From: Rhodocytophaga rosea
Lineage (GTDB): Bacteria; Bacteroidota; Bacteroidia; Cytophagales; 172606-1
Assembly: GCF_010119975.1 (NCBI RefSeq)
Contig: NZ_CP048222.1
Coordinates: 8,780,501-8,844,500, forward strand
Direction: 5' to 3'
Length of the DNA stretch: 64,000 nt
In this document: piece by piece, positions 41,853-51,576 of the stretch
Layout: each line of letters starts with the position of its first letter
How positions within the stretch are numbered: position 1 is the first letter of the stretch
Translations under genes and position numbers: made by a program
The notes under the pieces: generated by a model
What the model saw: the letters and a program-made list of their open reading frames with translations, nothing else
Told to the model about the DNA's origin: nothing
Databases searched by the model: none

Positions 41853-43313
41853 TTATTGCAAATTAGGATTAGCGGAGACTTCGGTAATGGGCAGCGGAAA
41901 TATATAGTCTTCTTTTGTAATGGATCCAATCGGATTCAGGTCCCAGGCATGTTTGCTGGCATTGGCAGTTTCTACCATTTCCAGGCGTACCAAATCAAAC
42001 CAGCGTGTTCTTTCTGCGGCAAACTCCCAGGAACGTTCATTAATTACTGCCATGGCAAAATCTTCTGCGGATAAACCACTCAAGGGTTCTAAACCAGCTC
42101 TCTGGCGAACAGCATTTAATGCATCATACGCTTGCTGATTCGGACCTCCGGAACGGGCTTTTGCTTCTGCATAAATGGTTAATACATGGGCATACCGCAT
42201 CATCACAAAAGGAAGAGAAGAAGCCCAGTCTTTTACATCGCCTTTTATCCAGAACTTTCCATAATACGGATGTTTTGTCTGGCTTTGTTCCCAGGGAACC
42301 ATGGTTCCATCAGAAAGCTTAAACTGGGTGCGGAACGTAGCATTTTTTCTGGGTCCGGCAGGAAAATTATTAAAGAAATTAACTTCTGCAAAATAATCAT
42401 CCCAACCAGATTCTTCTCCTGGCATAGCTGGGAAGCCGTAAGTAGCATTGGTAGCCTGGCCTACACCTTTAAAGGCTGATAATTGAAACACATGTTCTGG
42501 CAAAGTTGCCACGGTGGGGTCATTGTCAAATAAGGCGGCAAAGGTAGGCACCAGGTCAAATCCGTAGCTTGCTTTATTGTCTATTACTTCTTTTGCTTTT
42601 GCCGCAGCCAGCGCATATTTGGAAGCATCTTTTAAGGGCCATCCTGCCATGGTCAGGTATACATCCGCTAACAGTGCTTTTACAGAACCTTTATTTGGCC
42701 TGCCTGCATCTCTTTTGGTGTTTTGAATGAGTTCTTCTGCCTGCAATAAATCACTCACTATTAACTCATACACTTTATCGGGACCAGTTTTGCTAATGGT
42801 GAGCATATCCATGGTAAACTCAGCTTTTGTAACCAACGGAATATCTTTATATAATCTCACCAGCCAGTAATAGGATAAGGCACGCAGAAAATAAGCTTCG
42901 CCTACAATTTGTTGTATTTGCGCCTGGTCGCCGGTCGTATTTTGATAGTTAGCTAAAATATTGTTTGCGCCCTGAATGGTTTTATAACAGCCATTATATA
43001 GGTTACCTGTCCGGCTATTACCGGCAGAAACCGCGAACTGATCAAACTCCCTGAATTCTTGCTTGTTACTGGCAGGATGGGTAGTAACATCGTCGCCACC
43101 CATCGTAGCGCCTATGGCGGTTGGGTGCAGAAAGCCAGTACCCCAGGTTTGTGTTAAGCCTTTGTACGCCCCGGTTAATGCAGCATCTAATCCTTGTACA
43201 GAAGATAAAGCGGCTGTGCCCACTAATTGTCCTTGCAGGTCCTCTTCCAGGAAATCATTACAACCAGCGCCTGCTAATAAAACGGATATAAATAATATTT
43301 TTAGATTTTTCAT
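41853..43313 (-). CDS. SusD/RagB-family outer-membrane glycan-binding lipoprotein (SusD1)
   Basis: A 486-residue lipoprotein with lipobox cysteine Cys18 (LLAGAGCNDFLEE). SusD-type helical repeats follow, including YKTIQGANNILANY, GEAYFLRALSYYWLVRLYKD and a C-terminal NERSWEFAAERTRWFDLVRL motif near residue 440. The protein caps the extracellular mouth of the SusC transporter and captures oligosaccharides. It starts 20 bp after the SusC1 stop, the normal pairing. The end reads directly into an SDR remnant. The glycan bound cannot be determined. Confidence 0.95.
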   Translation of the reverse strand: MKNLKILFISVLLAGAGCNDFLEEDLQGQLVGTAALSSVQGLDAALTGAYKGLTQTWGTGFLHPTAIGATMGGDDVTTHPASNKQEFREFDQFAVSAGNSRTGNLYNGCYKTIQGANNILANYQNTTGDQAQIQQIVGEAYFLRALSYYWLVRLYKDIPLVTKAEFTMDMLTISKTGPDKVYELIVSDLLQAEELIQNTKRDAGRPNKGSVKALLADVYLTMAGWPLKDASKYALAAAKAKEVIDNKASYGFDLVPTFAALFDNDPTVATLPEHVFQLSAFKGVGQATNATYGFPAMPGEESGWDDYFAEVNFFNNFPAGPRKNATFRTQFKLSDGTMVPWEQSQTKHPYYGKFWIKGDVKDWASSLPFVMMRYAHVLTIYAEAKARSGGPNQQAYDALNAVRQRAGLEPLSGLSAEDFAMAVINERSWEFAAERTRWFDLVRLEMVETANASKHAWDLNPIGSITKEDYIFPLPITEVSANPNLQ

Positions 43314-43333
43314 TTTCTTATAAGTAGATAGGA

Positions 43334-46300
43334 TTAAAAAGTAAGATTGAGACCTGCTGTATAAATCTTTGAGTTGGGATAAGCTCCATAATCGATACCT
43401 AATGCCGTATCAGACCCATTTACAGAGCTGGATTCAGGATCAATTCCTTTGTATTTGGTGATGGTAATTAAATTGGTGCCACTTACAAATACCCGGATGG
43501 TGCCTACATTCCGAATCCATGAAGATGGCAGATTGTAGGATAAGCTGATGTTCTTTAATCGGACAAAATCCCCTTTTTCCATAAACCTGGTAGACTGGGT
43601 ATATACCCTGTTTGTGATGCTGAAAGCAGGAATATCTGATGTTTCATTTACGCCTGGAATGTAGCGGTTTTTGATATCTTCCAGAATGGGCTGACGGGCA
43701 TCCGCAGAGCCTGCAATCGCCGCTGCTCTGGTATAATTGAGTTTATCCACGCCAAAAATGCCCTGGAAAAATATATTGAGCGTAAGTCCTTTATAGGTGA
43801 ACGTATTGTTCCAACCTGCGGAAGTTCTGGGTATGCCACTGCCTATGATCTGGAAATCCTGGGTATTAATGGCTCCGTCATCATTCAAATCCTGGTATCT
43901 GGAATCACCTGTTTTCTCCCCGTATCTGGAGGCTTCATCTGCCTGGCCGGGCTTCCAGGTACCCAGATATTTCAGGCCCCAATACGCACCCAGCGCTTGT
44001 CCTGGTGCATACACATATTCAGATTGGGTAGACATGCCAGCGCCTACATTTGTATTGGTAAAGAGCTTATCTGCAATACCTCCTATGCTCACTACGGTAT
44101 TTTTTACATTGGAAATATTAAAGGCACTTGTCCAGTTAAAATCTCCTACTTCAAGCACGGTAGCTCCTAAAGAAAACTCCCATCCTTTATTCTGAATTTC
44201 ACCCAGATTCTGGGCAATATTCCCTCCGCCTACATAACCGGGTAAGGGCTGATTCAATAATAGGTCAGTGGTATTTTTAACAAAATAATCTCCTTCCAGG
44301 GTGATTCTTCCCTTCAGGAATTCCATTTCTGCGCCAATATTGAATTGCTCGGTGGTTTCCCACTTTAATTTAGGATTTCCAGGATTTCCCAGCATAATTC
44401 CACTGGAAGCACCTGTATTGTTAAAGGCAACCAATGGACTTGTGTTATAGGTGGATTGGGTTGCATACGAGTTGATCGCCTGGCTTCCGGTTAAACCCCA
44501 GCTGCCTCTGATTTTGAAATTATTGAATACATTCAGGTTCTTTAAAAATGGCTCTTCGGATACTCTCCAGCCTACGGCAATAGATGGGAATACGCTGTAT
44601 CTATTGCTTTTCTGAAATTTGGAAGACCCATCTCTCCGTAACGTACCAGAAATTAAGTATTTATCCTTGAATGAATAATTTACCCGGCCTAAATAAGATA
44701 ACAATGTCCATTTGGAATATCCTGAACCTATGGCATACGAACCAGCTAACCCAATATTATAATAGCCGAGGGAGGCATCTTTTAAGGTATTCCCTGTCGC
44801 ATTGAAAGAATTGCTGGTAAACTGCTGTGTTTCAAATACGCCTACCGCATCAATGGTATGCACTTCATTAAAGGTACGTTTGTAGCTTAGGGCATTGGTG
44901 CTTTGCAGGGTGATCTGTTCGGTAGATGCCCGGTAGGCACTTGGGTTATTTCTGGATACAAAGTTGCCATTAAATGTTTTATCCTGTTGATTTAAATAAT
45001 TGACAGCCAGCTGCACATCTAAAGCTAGTCCTTTAATAAACTCATACCTGGCCCCTCCTACTATATTTCCAAGCGAACGTTCCTGATCAATTTGCCTGTC
45101 ATTGATAAGTGCTACGGGGTTTGTGCCTACTGAACCCAACGGGTCATTCATGGTATATCCTCCGGTTGCATCCTTCACTGGCGTAGTCGGAGACCAGGCC
45201 AATGCCTGCACCACTGGATTACTTGTACCTGTCAGGATGCCAGTATTATGATTGATCAATCGGGAGCCTGTTACATTCAGCCGCAACGAAAATTTTTCGG
45301 ATACCTGGGAAGCGATGTTCGACCGGATGGAATACCGCTGGTAATCTGTATTTTGAATGATCCCTTCCTGATTAAGATAGTTGCCAGAGATAAGAAACGT
45401 TGTTTTTTCATTTCCACCCGAAACACCTAATTGGTGTTCTTGCCCAAGCGCTGTCCTGAATATTTCGTCTTGCCAGTCGGTGCCGCCAGTTCTTCTGAAT
45501 TCATCTACCTGATTTTGTGTAAAAACCTGTGAAGTACCAGTTGCTGCGGCACGTTCGTTAACTACCTGTGCAAAATCTCCGGCACTTAAGGTATTGTACA
45601 AGCCAATTACGTTTGAGGTAGATACCTGTCTGTTATAGTTTACCTTAATGCCACCTTTTGCGCCTCGTTTGGTAGTTATAATGACGACACCATTGGCTCC
45701 CCGGCTTCCATAAATAGCCGTAGATGAAGCATCTTTTAACACCTGAATAGATTCGATATCATTGGGATTGATCGTAGTAAAATCAGCGCCTACATAGCCG
45801 TCTACTACATATAAGGGGTTGTTGTCTCCGAAAATGGAATTAGCTCCTCTTACCCTGATTCTTACGCCACCTCCCGGAGCCCCACTGGCATTGGTTACTT
45901 GTACGCCGGTAGCCCTGCCCTGCAAAATCTGGTCTACACGGGTAACAGGCTGGGCTTCAAATTCCTTTACAGATATAGAAGCTAGAGAACCAGTTACATC
46001 TGTTTTCCGCTGTGTACCATAACCTACCACTACCACTTCGCTCAACGATTGAATATCAGGCATGAGCGACACATCAATGGTTGCCCGGTTATTGATCGGC
46101 ACTTCTTCGGTAGTAAAGCCAATATAAGAGAAAACCAGGGTGCCATTTCCATCCGGCGCATTCAGTGAATATTTGCCATCTACATCGGTAGTTGTACCCT
46201 GGCTGGTTCCTTTAATTACTACGTTTACACCAGGTAAATTCTGTCCCTGGTCGTCCGTAACTTTTCCGCTTATGCCTAACACGGCTGCATGGTTACTCAT

Positions 46301-46798
46301 TAATTGGACACTTGCCAGGTTTTCTAATGCCTCAAACTGGAACAGGTTTCTTGATGAGGAAAAAGGTTCTTTCTCAATTCTTTTAATTTCTTTCCTCTGC
46401 TTTTTTGAATAAATCAAGTAATTATTTTCGCTGAATTTTTCAAAAGTAAGCTCCAGCGGCTGCAATATTTCTGTAAGTGTTTTGTCCAGATTATTGCCGG
46501 TAAATGGCTGCTTTTGTACCGCTTTTCCTTCCAGAATCTGCTTTTCGTAATCGAATTTGACTTTATAGTGGGTAGACAATTCAGACAGGACTGTAATGAG
46601 TGACTTGTTATCCTGTAGCTGTTGTTTGCCCGGCTTTCTTTCGGGCATTGCTCTGTAAGAAGCTAGTTCCTGAGCCATGGATTGTAAAGGGATGCTGCTG
46701 ATAGCGATCAGCCACATTAACAGGATTTTTTTAGACAAGGAGTACCTTGCAGGTGTTAAATGTGTGCTCATAGAATATAAAATTTGGTTAGATTTCAA
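43334..46798 (-). CDS. SusC/RagA-family TonB-dependent transporter with STN domain (SusC1)
   Basis: A 1154-residue outer-membrane transporter. After the signal region (to ~42), an STN secretin/TonB short N-terminal domain occupies ~63-130 (SLITVLSELSTHYKVKFDYE). A carboxypeptidase-D-like beta sandwich is at ~175-250 (GISGKVTDDQGQNLPGVNVV), and the family motif SEVVVVGYGTQRKTDVTG at 253-270. The plug follows at ~270-375 and then the long 22-strand barrel. The STN domain lets substrate binding signal through FecR to the sigma factor encoded just upstream, so this is a self-inducing import system. The gene starts 24 bp after the FecR stop and is followed by SusD1. Confidence 0.95.
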   Translation of the reverse strand: MKSNQILYSMSTHLTPARYSLSKKILLMWLIAISSIPLQSMAQELASYRAMPERKPGKQQLQDNKSLITVLSELSTHYKVKFDYEKQILEGKAVQKQPFTGNNLDKTLTEILQPLELTFEKFSENNYLIYSKKQRKEIKRIEKEPFSSSRNLFQFEALENLASVQLMSNHAAVLGISGKVTDDQGQNLPGVNVVIKGTSQGTTTDVDGKYSLNAPDGNGTLVFSYIGFTTEEVPINNRATIDVSLMPDIQSLSEVVVVGYGTQRKTDVTGSLASISVKEFEAQPVTRVDQILQGRATGVQVTNASGAPGGGVRIRVRGANSIFGDNNPLYVVDGYVGADFTTINPNDIESIQVLKDASSTAIYGSRGANGVVIITTKRGAKGGIKVNYNRQVSTSNVIGLYNTLSAGDFAQVVNERAAATGTSQVFTQNQVDEFRRTGGTDWQDEIFRTALGQEHQLGVSGGNEKTTFLISGNYLNQEGIIQNTDYQRYSIRSNIASQVSEKFSLRLNVTGSRLINHNTGILTGTSNPVVQALAWSPTTPVKDATGGYTMNDPLGSVGTNPVALINDRQIDQERSLGNIVGGARYEFIKGLALDVQLAVNYLNQQDKTFNGNFVSRNNPSAYRASTEQITLQSTNALSYKRTFNEVHTIDAVGVFETQQFTSNSFNATGNTLKDASLGYYNIGLAGSYAIGSGYSKWTLLSYLGRVNYSFKDKYLISGTLRRDGSSKFQKSNRYSVFPSIAVGWRVSEEPFLKNLNVFNNFKIRGSWGLTGSQAINSYATQSTYNTSPLVAFNNTGASSGIMLGNPGNPKLKWETTEQFNIGAEMEFLKGRITLEGDYFVKNTTDLLLNQPLPGYVGGGNIAQNLGEIQNKGWEFSLGATVLEVGDFNWTSAFNISNVKNTVVSIGGIADKLFTNTNVGAGMSTQSEYVYAPGQALGAYWGLKYLGTWKPGQADEASRYGEKTGDSRYQDLNDDGAINTQDFQIIGSGIPRTSAGWNNTFTYKGLTLNIFFQGIFGVDKLNYTRAAAIAGSADARQPILEDIKNRYIPGVNETSDIPAFSITNRVYTQSTRFMEKGDFVRLKNISLSYNLPSSWIRNVGTIRVFVSGTNLITITKYKGIDPESSSVNGSDTALGIDYGAYPNSKIYTAGLNLTF

Positions 46799-46822
46799 GT
46801 TTGTTTCGGTTAAAAGAATGCA

Positions 46823-47863
46823 TTATTTTTCATTGCTTTTCAGCATTACGCTATTCTCATTTCTGGTCACCCTGGCATCAAAAATTTTGGAGAGTTTAGA
46901 TAAAAGAATGTCTACTTTATCAGCAGGCGTAGAACCTGTATATCGTCTGTTCAGCAAGGTTGAATCCTGTATGTCTACCTTAAGGCCGTAATTATCTTCC
47001 AGCGTTTGTGCAATTTGCCAGAGGGGCGTATCATCAAAAGTGAGGATATTATTTTGCCAGGCGGTATAGGCTTCTGGCTGTACAATCCGGTTGGTAATGA
47101 TTTCTTCTTTGTCAGAAATTTCTACCAGCTGCCCTGGTTGCATAATCACATTCTTGACCTGGTTATTGCTTTCCAGGTTGAGTTTAACTTTGCCCGAACT
47201 CAACACTACTCTGGTATTACCCCGGCGGTTATTTACATTGAATGTAGTGCCGAGTACTTCTATACTGGCATCCTCTGAGGTAATGACAATAAACTTCTGG
47301 TGATTGGCTGTATGTACCACCGAGAAAAAGGCCTCCCCTTCCAGGCGAACTTCCCTGTTTTGTGTATCAGTCCATTTATCAGCTAATTCAAGCCTGGAGT
47401 TTGCATTTAGTGTGACTACCGACTGATCTGGCAAGGTTATCGTCTTGGTTTCTCTATAGCCAGTAGTATAGATAATGGTAGCGTTAAACTTAAAAGTATA
47501 GAGTAAAAAACCTGCAATCATGATTATCCCAATCCATACAGCGGCCATCTTGACCAAGCGATTATGAATGAAGCTTCTGTGAGAATTAACTTTTTCAGGC
47601 TTGATAAAGGGTTCTTCCTGAATGGTATGAGTAATCCGTTTAAAAATATCTTCTACCCGGTGTTCCTCTAAAACCGTAGTCTTGAATCCCATCAGCAATA
47701 CCAGTTCTCTGGCTTCTTCTACAATAGGTTTTTTTTGGGGATGTTGTGCCAGCCATGTTTCCCAGAATTGATTGGTAGCTGCATTGGGATGGTTTACCCA
47801 TTGTTCAAAAAAACGATCAGCAGCAAAATCTTCTACTGAATACTCTGAGTAATCTTTAGCCAT
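46823..47863 (-). CDS. FecR-family anti-sigma factor/transmembrane signal protein
   Basis: A 346-residue protein. The N-terminal ~90 residues are cytoplasmic and should hold the sigma factor; a membrane helix lies at ~106-125 (KMAAVWIGIIMIAGFLLYTF). A periplasmic FecR domain follows at ~130-235 (ITLPDQSVVTLNANSRLEL and VLGTTFNVNNRRGNTRVVLS). The C-terminal DUF4974 region spans ~270-345 (LTFDDTPLWQIAQTLEDNYG) and contacts the STN domain of SusC. It lies between the sigma gene and SusC1, in the usual order for cell-surface signalling. Interval to the sigma gene 210 bp. Confidence 0.95.
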   Translation of the reverse strand: MAKDYSEYSVEDFAADRFFEQWVNHPNAATNQFWETWLAQHPQKKPIVEEARELVLLMGFKTTVLEEHRVEDIFKRITHTIQEEPFIKPEKVNSHRSFIHNRLVKMAAVWIGIIMIAGFLLYTFKFNATIIYTTGYRETKTITLPDQSVVTLNANSRLELADKWTDTQNREVRLEGEAFFSVVHTANHQKFIVITSEDASIEVLGTTFNVNNRRGNTRVVLSSGKVKLNLESNNQVKNVIMQPGQLVEISDKEEIITNRIVQPEAYTAWQNNILTFDDTPLWQIAQTLEDNYGLKVDIQDSTLLNRRYTGSTPADKVDILLSKLSKIFDARVTRNENSVMLKSNEK

Positions 47864-48073
47864 GAGGGTAAATTTTCAGTTTACCGGCCTTTATTGCCGG
47901 CCTCTTTATACCAAGAGACACAGACCCTCTGCTTTTCCCATGCTTTTTATAAATATTTTTTGTTTTTTTTAAATCTTAGAAAGAAATAACACACAGCATA
48001 TAAAACTTATATGCGAGCGGTACACAGATTACATTCTTTATCAGCTTTAGCTGATTATATTACCTGTTTTGAA

Positions 48074-49132
48074 TCAGAACAAGAGAGGGAGAAAAGAGGA
48101 AATAGAAGTACTAAAATGATGGAGCATCAACAAAACGGGAATCAGATGCACAAGATTTTTACGAAGTTCAGACAGCGCCATGTACACAAAATTATAGGCA
48201 GTTTTCACTGTAATGGACATCACCGAAGCAATTTCTTCGTAGGAAAAACCTTCATAAAACCGTAAAAAGATGGCTTCCCGTTGCCTATCTGAAAGGGTAC
48301 GTAAGGCGGCTGCCAGGTTTTTTTCTTGCTCCTGGGTAATCTGACTGGTGATAAGGGCAAATTCGTGGGAAAAAACAAACTCAAAATTATAGTCTTCAAC
48401 AAGATAGTGTTGTGCAGATTTTTTTCCTAACGAACGGATGAGCTTCCGTTTCAAGGATTTAAAAAGATAATACTTGATAGAATTCACTTCACACAGATTT
48501 TGCCGGCTTTTCCAGAGTTCTACAAATAAATCATGTATACAATCTTCTACAAGTGCCCGATCGGACGTGATTTTGCTGCCAAAATTATATAGGGGCTGAA
48601 TATGTTTTTTATAAATACTGGTAAAGGCTGTATAATCTCCTTTTTTAAAATCCTCCCATATTTTCCTATCTTCAGTTATCCCTTCTGTTATTTTACTATT
48701 CAGTAAGTACTTGTTTTCAGCCATAGAGGTTTGGAGCATGTCTTCCAGAAGCTGGCGGCAAAAAAATACATCCACCCGTTGCATACACCTTTTAGCATCA
48801 TTCCAAATAAAGATTTCCTGCCCATTGCTCTGATAGGCAAATGGACGGAAAGGCTGTTTTTTTTCAAGCTGATTGATATACTCTACTGCTTTGTATTCTC
48901 CAATCTCTAAGTCCTTGCAGGTAAACTGAACTTCGATAATAGCTAATACTTGTCCATTCTCCCGGTAGAGGCAATAATCATATAAACCGGACTCTGAAGA
49001 TTGAATATAGGTAACTAAAGGGAGTGTAAGCGATACCTGAGAGGGATCATCCGTTTTCCATCCTGCCTGCTGCAACAGCTGACTAATCGTAACATGTAGG
49101 GAATGTATATCCTTTAGTGTATGTGCAGCCAT
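48074..49132 (-). CDS. ECF sigma factor fused to an HsdR-N-like (PD-(D/E)xK fold) domain
   Basis: A 352-residue single frame. Residues ~155-330 are an ordinary SusC-associated ECF sigma factor: region 2 with SDRALVEDCIHDLFVELWKS (~190-209) and region 4 with LSDRQREAIFLRFYEGFSYE (~280-299) and EIASVMSITVKTAYNFVYMA. Residues ~1-135 are extra. They read SLTLPLVTYIQS, GLYDYCLYRENGQVLAIIEV, then QFTCKDLEIGEYKAVEYINQ and FAYQSNGQEIFIWN, the layout of the HsdR N-terminal nuclease domain: D at 52, then E67-V-Q69 where E-x-K is usual. The lysine loss argues against cleavage. Sigma-only translation from Met137 is possible and would give a normal 216-residue protein. It heads the FecR-SusC1-SusD1 group. 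The fusion is unusual in my knowledge; the HsdR-N assignment is by motif layout. Confidence 0.8.
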   Translation of the reverse strand: MAAHTLKDIHSLHVTISQLLQQAGWKTDDPSQVSLTLPLVTYIQSSESGLYDYCLYRENGQVLAIIEVQFTCKDLEIGEYKAVEYINQLEKKQPFRPFAYQSNGQEIFIWNDAKRCMQRVDVFFCRQLLEDMLQTSMAENKYLLNSKITEGITEDRKIWEDFKKGDYTAFTSIYKKHIQPLYNFGSKITSDRALVEDCIHDLFVELWKSRQNLCEVNSIKYYLFKSLKRKLIRSLGKKSAQHYLVEDYNFEFVFSHEFALITSQITQEQEKNLAAALRTLSDRQREAIFLRFYEGFSYEEIASVMSITVKTAYNFVYMALSELRKNLVHLIPVLLMLHHFSTSISSFLPLLF

Positions 49133-49185
49133 TGGAGCTATTGAGTTCTGATTTCCATGTAAAGGAATGCTATTATACTATAAAA

Positions 49186-49216
49186 TAAATATAGATAAAT
49201 ATTTATTTTATCCAAA
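49186..49216 (-). promoter_or_regulatory. Possible Bacteroidota sigma-A promoter of the sigma/FecR locus
   Basis: On the minus strand TTTG at 49216-49213 is followed after 19 bases by TATATTTA at 49193-49186. The Bacteroidota consensus is TTTG, ~19-21 bases, TAnnTTTG, so only the last base differs. It lies ~54 bp before the ATG of the fused sigma gene. It is a weak match in an AT-rich region and could be chance. Confidence 0.35.
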
Positions 49217-49294
49217 TTGAAAAATTTACTATTGGTACAGTACCCATTTTAACGGATATATTAGCCTCTGGCTGGAATGTTAAATTGAATATGT

Positions 49295-51475
49295 TTATTT
49301 ACCGGACGGCAAGGCAAATGCCATGTATAAGCCACCAGGTTTGTGGCCATTTTTGACTCCGCCAGCAGCAATTACCACATATTGTTTACCTGCTGCCTGA
49401 TACGTAATGGGTGTTGCAAAACCTCCGGCCGGAAGCTGGTATTCCCAGACTACTTTTCCGGTTTTTTTATCAAAGGCACGGAATTTTTCATCTTTTGTTC
49501 CTCCAATAAATAGCAATCCGCCTGCGGTTGCTACCGGGCCGCCATAATTTTCGGTTCCTGTTTGCAGAATACTTTTTTTGGCTAATTCCGGAAATTCACC
49601 CAGAGGCACTTTCCATAGATATTCGCCGGTATTCAGGTCAATCGCATTCAGGGTTCCCCAGGGTGGTTTTACTGCCGGATATCCATTGGGATCAAAGAAT
49701 TTTACCCAGCCATTGTTAACAAAAGGCGGTTCATAGGGAAATTTGGCTTTCTTTTCTGCAGATACTTCAGGTGCTTGCCCATGTTCAGGGGAAGAATTTG
49801 ACTTATTTTCTATGTTAAGCAAGTAACTTACAATTGCATTGCGGTCTCTGCCAGACAGATGGGCAAAAGCAGGCATACGGCCTTTGCCGGTTTTGATGGT
49901 GGTTTGAATTTCTTCCTTTGAAAGCCGGTTTCCAATATTCACCAGACTGGGATAGCCTTGTCCACTTCCTTTCCGGTCTACCCCATGGCAGGATACACAA
50001 TTTGTCTGGTAAAGGGTTTTTCCCATGGAAGTGATCTCTTTGTTTCTGGTGGCAATATCCACCATGCGTAGATCCCAAACCGCTTCATTCGAATTCTGAT
50101 ACAAGATTCCCTCCGGATCTGCAGCGTTGCCTCCCCACTCGGCACCTCCGCCCATGCCATAAATCAAGGTACCTTCCATACTGGGTGGCATATACTTATT
50201 GCCGGAACGGGTTTGCCTGAACCGCTCTTTTACAAAAGCATTTGCTTCAGGCGATATATCCGTTATATCTGCTTCTGTAAATACTTGCCTGGAAAAAGGA
50301 GCAGGCTTTAAAGGAAAAGGTTGGGTAGGCCAGGGATGTTCCCCTGGCAAGGCATCAGCCGTTGAGACCGGCCGTTCTTCTACCGGAAAAAGCGGTTTTC
50401 CTGTATCCCGGTCAAGCAGGAAGATCAGGCCATCTTTGGTAGCTTGCGCCACAGCATCTATTTTTCGTCCATTATGAGTGACCGTTACCAGGTTGGGCGG
50501 ACAAGGCAAATCACGGTCCCATAGATCATGATGCACGGTCTGGAAATGCCATACCCGTTTACCAGTTTCGGCATTAAGGGCAAGAATACAATTAGCAAAC
50601 AGATTTTGTCCTTTCCGGTTGCCGCCATAAAAATCAAAAGAAGCAGAGCCCGTTCCCATATACACAATCCCCCGCTTTTCGTCTAGCACCATACCACTCC
50701 ATGCATTTGCACCGCCTATGTTTTTATACGCCTCCGGTGGCCAGGTTTCGTAACCCACTTCGCCAGGCTGGGGGATGGTATGAAAAATCCACCGCAATTT
50801 TCCGGTCCGGACATCAAATCCCCGAACATGGCCTGGCGCTGCATCGCCAAATTCCGATACAGACGAACCCAGAACAAGAACATCTTTATAAATCACGCCA
50901 GGAGAAGTAGCAGTTACCGATAGATTTTTTACTTCAAATGCTACATTTTCCCCCAGGCCTTCATGTAAATCCACTTCACCGTTTGTACCAAAACTGGTAA
51001 TAGGTTCGCCCGTCAGCGCATGGATGGCATACAGTGTAGGACCGGCTGTGTAAAGAATGCGTTTATCATTTCCATCTTCCCAGTACATTACTCCTCTGTT
51101 AGAATGATACCTGGGTCCTTTATTTTTAAAGGGATCAAATCTCCAGAGCTGTTTTCCGGTAGCCGCATCCAAGGCAAATAATTTTAGCATAGGCGAAGTT
51201 CCATACAATACACCCTGTACCACAATGGGCTGGCATTGAATCTCCATCGCTCTTCCGGTTTTATTTTCTGTAGAATCTTCAGCTGCCTTATAGGTCCAGG
51301 CAACCTGGAGTTGAGATACATTCTGGAGAGTAATCTGGTTGAGGGTAGAATACCGGTTACCGGCGTTATTGCCACCATAAACTGGCCAATCCTGAGTAGT
51401 TTTTTGCTGATTTTGGGAAGTGCAGTTAATAAGCCCTACCCAAACCATTACAAATAGGTAAAAAGACCTCTTCAT
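49295..51475 (-). CDS. PQQ-dependent dehydrogenase lipoprotein with cytochrome c domain
   Basis: A 726-residue quinoprotein. Lipobox cysteine Cys18 (VGLINCTS) makes it a lipoprotein. An eight-bladed propeller of the glucose/alcohol dehydrogenase type spans most of the chain, with W-motif blades such as AATGKQLWRFDPFKNKG, NAETGKRVWHFQTVHHDLWD and DKKTGKVVWEYQLPAGG. A cytochrome c module is inserted with CVSCH at 493-497 and axial Met in GKGRMPAF, then the last blades follow. Such enzymes oxidise aldoses, polyols or alcohols in the periplasm and hand electrons to the respiratory chain. It is the last gene of the SusC2 block, suggesting oxidation of the imported sugar. Confidence 0.9.
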   Translation of the reverse strand: MKRSFYLFVMVWVGLINCTSQNQQKTTQDWPVYGGNNAGNRYSTLNQITLQNVSQLQVAWTYKAAEDSTENKTGRAMEIQCQPIVVQGVLYGTSPMLKLFALDAATGKQLWRFDPFKNKGPRYHSNRGVMYWEDGNDKRILYTAGPTLYAIHALTGEPITSFGTNGEVDLHEGLGENVAFEVKNLSVTATSPGVIYKDVLVLGSSVSEFGDAAPGHVRGFDVRTGKLRWIFHTIPQPGEVGYETWPPEAYKNIGGANAWSGMVLDEKRGIVYMGTGSASFDFYGGNRKGQNLFANCILALNAETGKRVWHFQTVHHDLWDRDLPCPPNLVTVTHNGRKIDAVAQATKDGLIFLLDRDTGKPLFPVEERPVSTADALPGEHPWPTQPFPLKPAPFSRQVFTEADITDISPEANAFVKERFRQTRSGNKYMPPSMEGTLIYGMGGGAEWGGNAADPEGILYQNSNEAVWDLRMVDIATRNKEITSMGKTLYQTNCVSCHGVDRKGSGQGYPSLVNIGNRLSKEEIQTTIKTGKGRMPAFAHLSGRDRNAIVSYLLNIENKSNSSPEHGQAPEVSAEKKAKFPYEPPFVNNGWVKFFDPNGYPAVKPPWGTLNAIDLNTGEYLWKVPLGEFPELAKKSILQTGTENYGGPVATAGGLLFIGGTKDEKFRAFDKKTGKVVWEYQLPAGGFATPITYQAAGKQYVVIAAGGVKNGHKPGGLYMAFALPSGK

Positions 51476-51576
51476 AAAAATAAAGAATCAATAAAAACGT
51501 AGAATAACTATCTCACTGTGCCTGCCATTGATTGGAAGTATTATTCACTCGTCAGAAATATATTGTGAGGTATAGC

